The notes under the pieces are model-generated. The model did not search any database. It was not told the origin of the DNA and saw nothing but the letters and a program-made list of their open reading frames with translations. Positions 29,285 to 30,225 of a stretch of 30,225 nt of DNA are shown one piece after another. The DNA comes from a virus. The DNA is taken from positions 1-30,225 of IMG/VR virus record IMGVR_UViG_3300025636_000018; one strand, given 5' to 3'. Position numbers and translations under genes: made by a program. Position 1 is the stretch's first letter. Each line of letters begins with the position of its first letter.

Positions 29285-30225
29285 TGCAGATAATAGAGCT
29301 TTATATAAAAGGATACAAGAGGTTAAATGGTGCAGTAAATTCTACAGCAGTTAATAAACTTATTGATGGCACTGCTAAATTCACAGAAACTATTGAAGTA
29401 GGAGATTTAGTTACAAACCAAGAAACAAATAGCACAGCAACAGTAACAGCTATTGACAGTGATACTCAGTTAAGTTTATCTATTGATTTGTTTACTACAA
29501 CACAAGTGCCTTATAGAATTACAAGTGATTATTTTAGAGCTGATTTATTTAAGGATGAGAGCATAAGTATTACGGATAGTTTGTTAAATGTAAGAGATAT
29601 TAAAAAAGTCTTTACACCTTTTTCTAAACAGTTTAATCTTCCAGCATCTAAGCTAAACAACAAACTATTTAGGCACTATGAAAATACAGATATAGTAGAT
29701 AGTTTTGATGCTAGATATAGGCACGATGCAATTATTAAACTAAATGGAATTGATTATAAAAAAGGAAAGATACAGTTTGGTAGCGTACAATTAAAAAACA
29801 ATAAAGCGTATTCATATAAAGTAACATTTTTTAGTGATACAGTAGATTTAAAAGAAATACTAGGAGATAGTAAACTGTCTAGTTTAAACTATGGGGATAT
29901 AAGCGAGTTTATATACAGTCAAGCCAACATACTAGATATGGCTACTAAAGATGATGCTTACCTGGAAGCTAGTGGAGTTTTAAATAGTTCAGATATTAAA
30001 GTACCTAATATACACCATAGTAAAAATATGAGGTTTAGTAATAGTGGGTATAAAGACAATGCAACAGGAACTAGTTTAGAGTGGACTGATTTAAAACCTG
30101 CTATAAGATTAAGAGCAATAATTCAAGCTATAAACAGAACATTCCCACAAATTAATATAACAGGGTTTTTAGACAGCATACAGATACAAGATATTTATTT
30201 ATGGTTACATAGAAACGAGGGATAT
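29284..30225 (+). CDS. Tail tip / baseplate-like protein, N-terminal part (continues at base 3)
   Basis: The frame from ATG 29284 is open to the window end and continues in the same frame at base 3. It starts MQIIELYIKGYKRLNGAVNS, has an SH3-like segment (TIEVGDLVTNQETNSTATVT, 37-56), the string SITDSLLNVRDIKKVFTPFS (94-113) with KQFNLPASKLNN, and HDAIIKLNGIDYKKGKIQFG, a pattern common to large tail tip proteins of this phage group. The joined product is 855 aa with a C-terminal FnIII domain. Confidence 0.8.
   Translation, partial: MQIIELYIKGYKRLNGAVNSTAVNKLIDGTAKFTETIEVGDLVTNQETNSTATVTAIDSDTQLSLSIDLFTTTQVPYRITSDYFRADLFKDESISITDSLLNVRDIKKVFTPFSKQFNLPASKLNNKLFRHYENTDIVDSFDARYRHDAIIKLNGIDYKKGKIQFGSVQLKNNKAYSYKVTFFSDTVDLKEILGDSKLSSLNYGDISEFIYSQANILDMATKDDAYLEASGVLNSSDIKVPNIHHSKNMRFSNSGYKDNATGTSLEWTDLKPAIRLRAIIQAINRTFPQINITGFLDSIQIQDIYLWLHRNEGY
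30086..30225. repeat. Terminal overlap copy 2 (same as 1-140)
   Basis: This matches bases 1-140 except for T/C at 30091, A/T at 30093 and T/A at 30099. In frame these change CTT to TTA (both Leu) and CCA to CCT (both Pro). The remaining 126 bases are identical. Confidence 0.9.

Noticed and set aside
1-30225. CRISPR array or insertion sequence
   Set aside because: No regularly spaced repeats, no transposase motifs and no terminal inverted repeats were seen.

Overview
The window is an essentially complete genome of a small tailed bacteriophage. Every gene I can support lies on the + strand, most neighbours overlap or sit a few bases apart (many ATGA or TAATG junctions), and the DNA is clearly AT-rich. 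Its first 140 bases recur at its end (1-140 = 30086-30225, three mismatches, all synonymous). The contig therefore closes into a circle of about 30,085 bp, and one tail gene runs across the join. The long tape measure, tail assembly chaperone and tail tip genes, with no sheath seen, suggest a siphovirus. The host is probably a member of the Bacteroidota, most likely Flavobacteriia: promoters match TTG-N(about 20)-TAnnTTTG, Shine-Dalgarno sequences are mostly missing, and the structural proteins resemble types I know from flavobacterial phages. No integrase or repressor is seen, so a lytic life is the simplest reading.

Layout in circular order from the packaging genes: terminase small and large subunits (24908-26402); tail assembly chaperone with a probable programmed -1 frameshift (26450-27180); tail completion and tail proteins (27177-29284); a large tail tip protein with a C-terminal fibronectin III domain across the join (29284-30225 and 3-1766); tape measure (1897-3777); XkdF-like prohead protease, acidic scaffold and major capsid protein (3812-7142); probable tail tube (7214-7729); portal with an added C-terminal domain (8348-10168); head-tail connector, adhesion or fibre proteins (10780-12835); lysis cassette (12835-13838). 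The order is unusual: tail genes sit between the terminase and the head genes, and the portal follows the capsid gene.

The other half (13972-24773) is early DNA metabolism and takeover: NinG nuclease, an SSB-like protein with a DLPF tail, a Sak4/RecA-like ATPase, a PP-loop (PAPS reductase-like) protein, a sigma-like factor, a PD-(D/E)XK endonuclease overlapping a C5-methyltransferase-like gene, many very small proteins, a RecE-like exonuclease, two ParB-like proteins, a DUF3310 protein, a DnaA domain IV-like protein and a Mom-like DNA modification enzyme. No DNA polymerase, primase or classical replicative helicase is visible, so replication must lean on the host.

Regulation seems to come in two classes. 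Three early-region promoters match the host TAnnTTTG consensus. A separate AT motif (TTTATATATTAAT) stands before several genes that begin transcription blocks and might be used by the phage sigma-like protein. The most unusual element is a degenerate tRNA-Gly(UCC)-like sequence on the - strand (24774-24843), in the gap just before the terminase genes.
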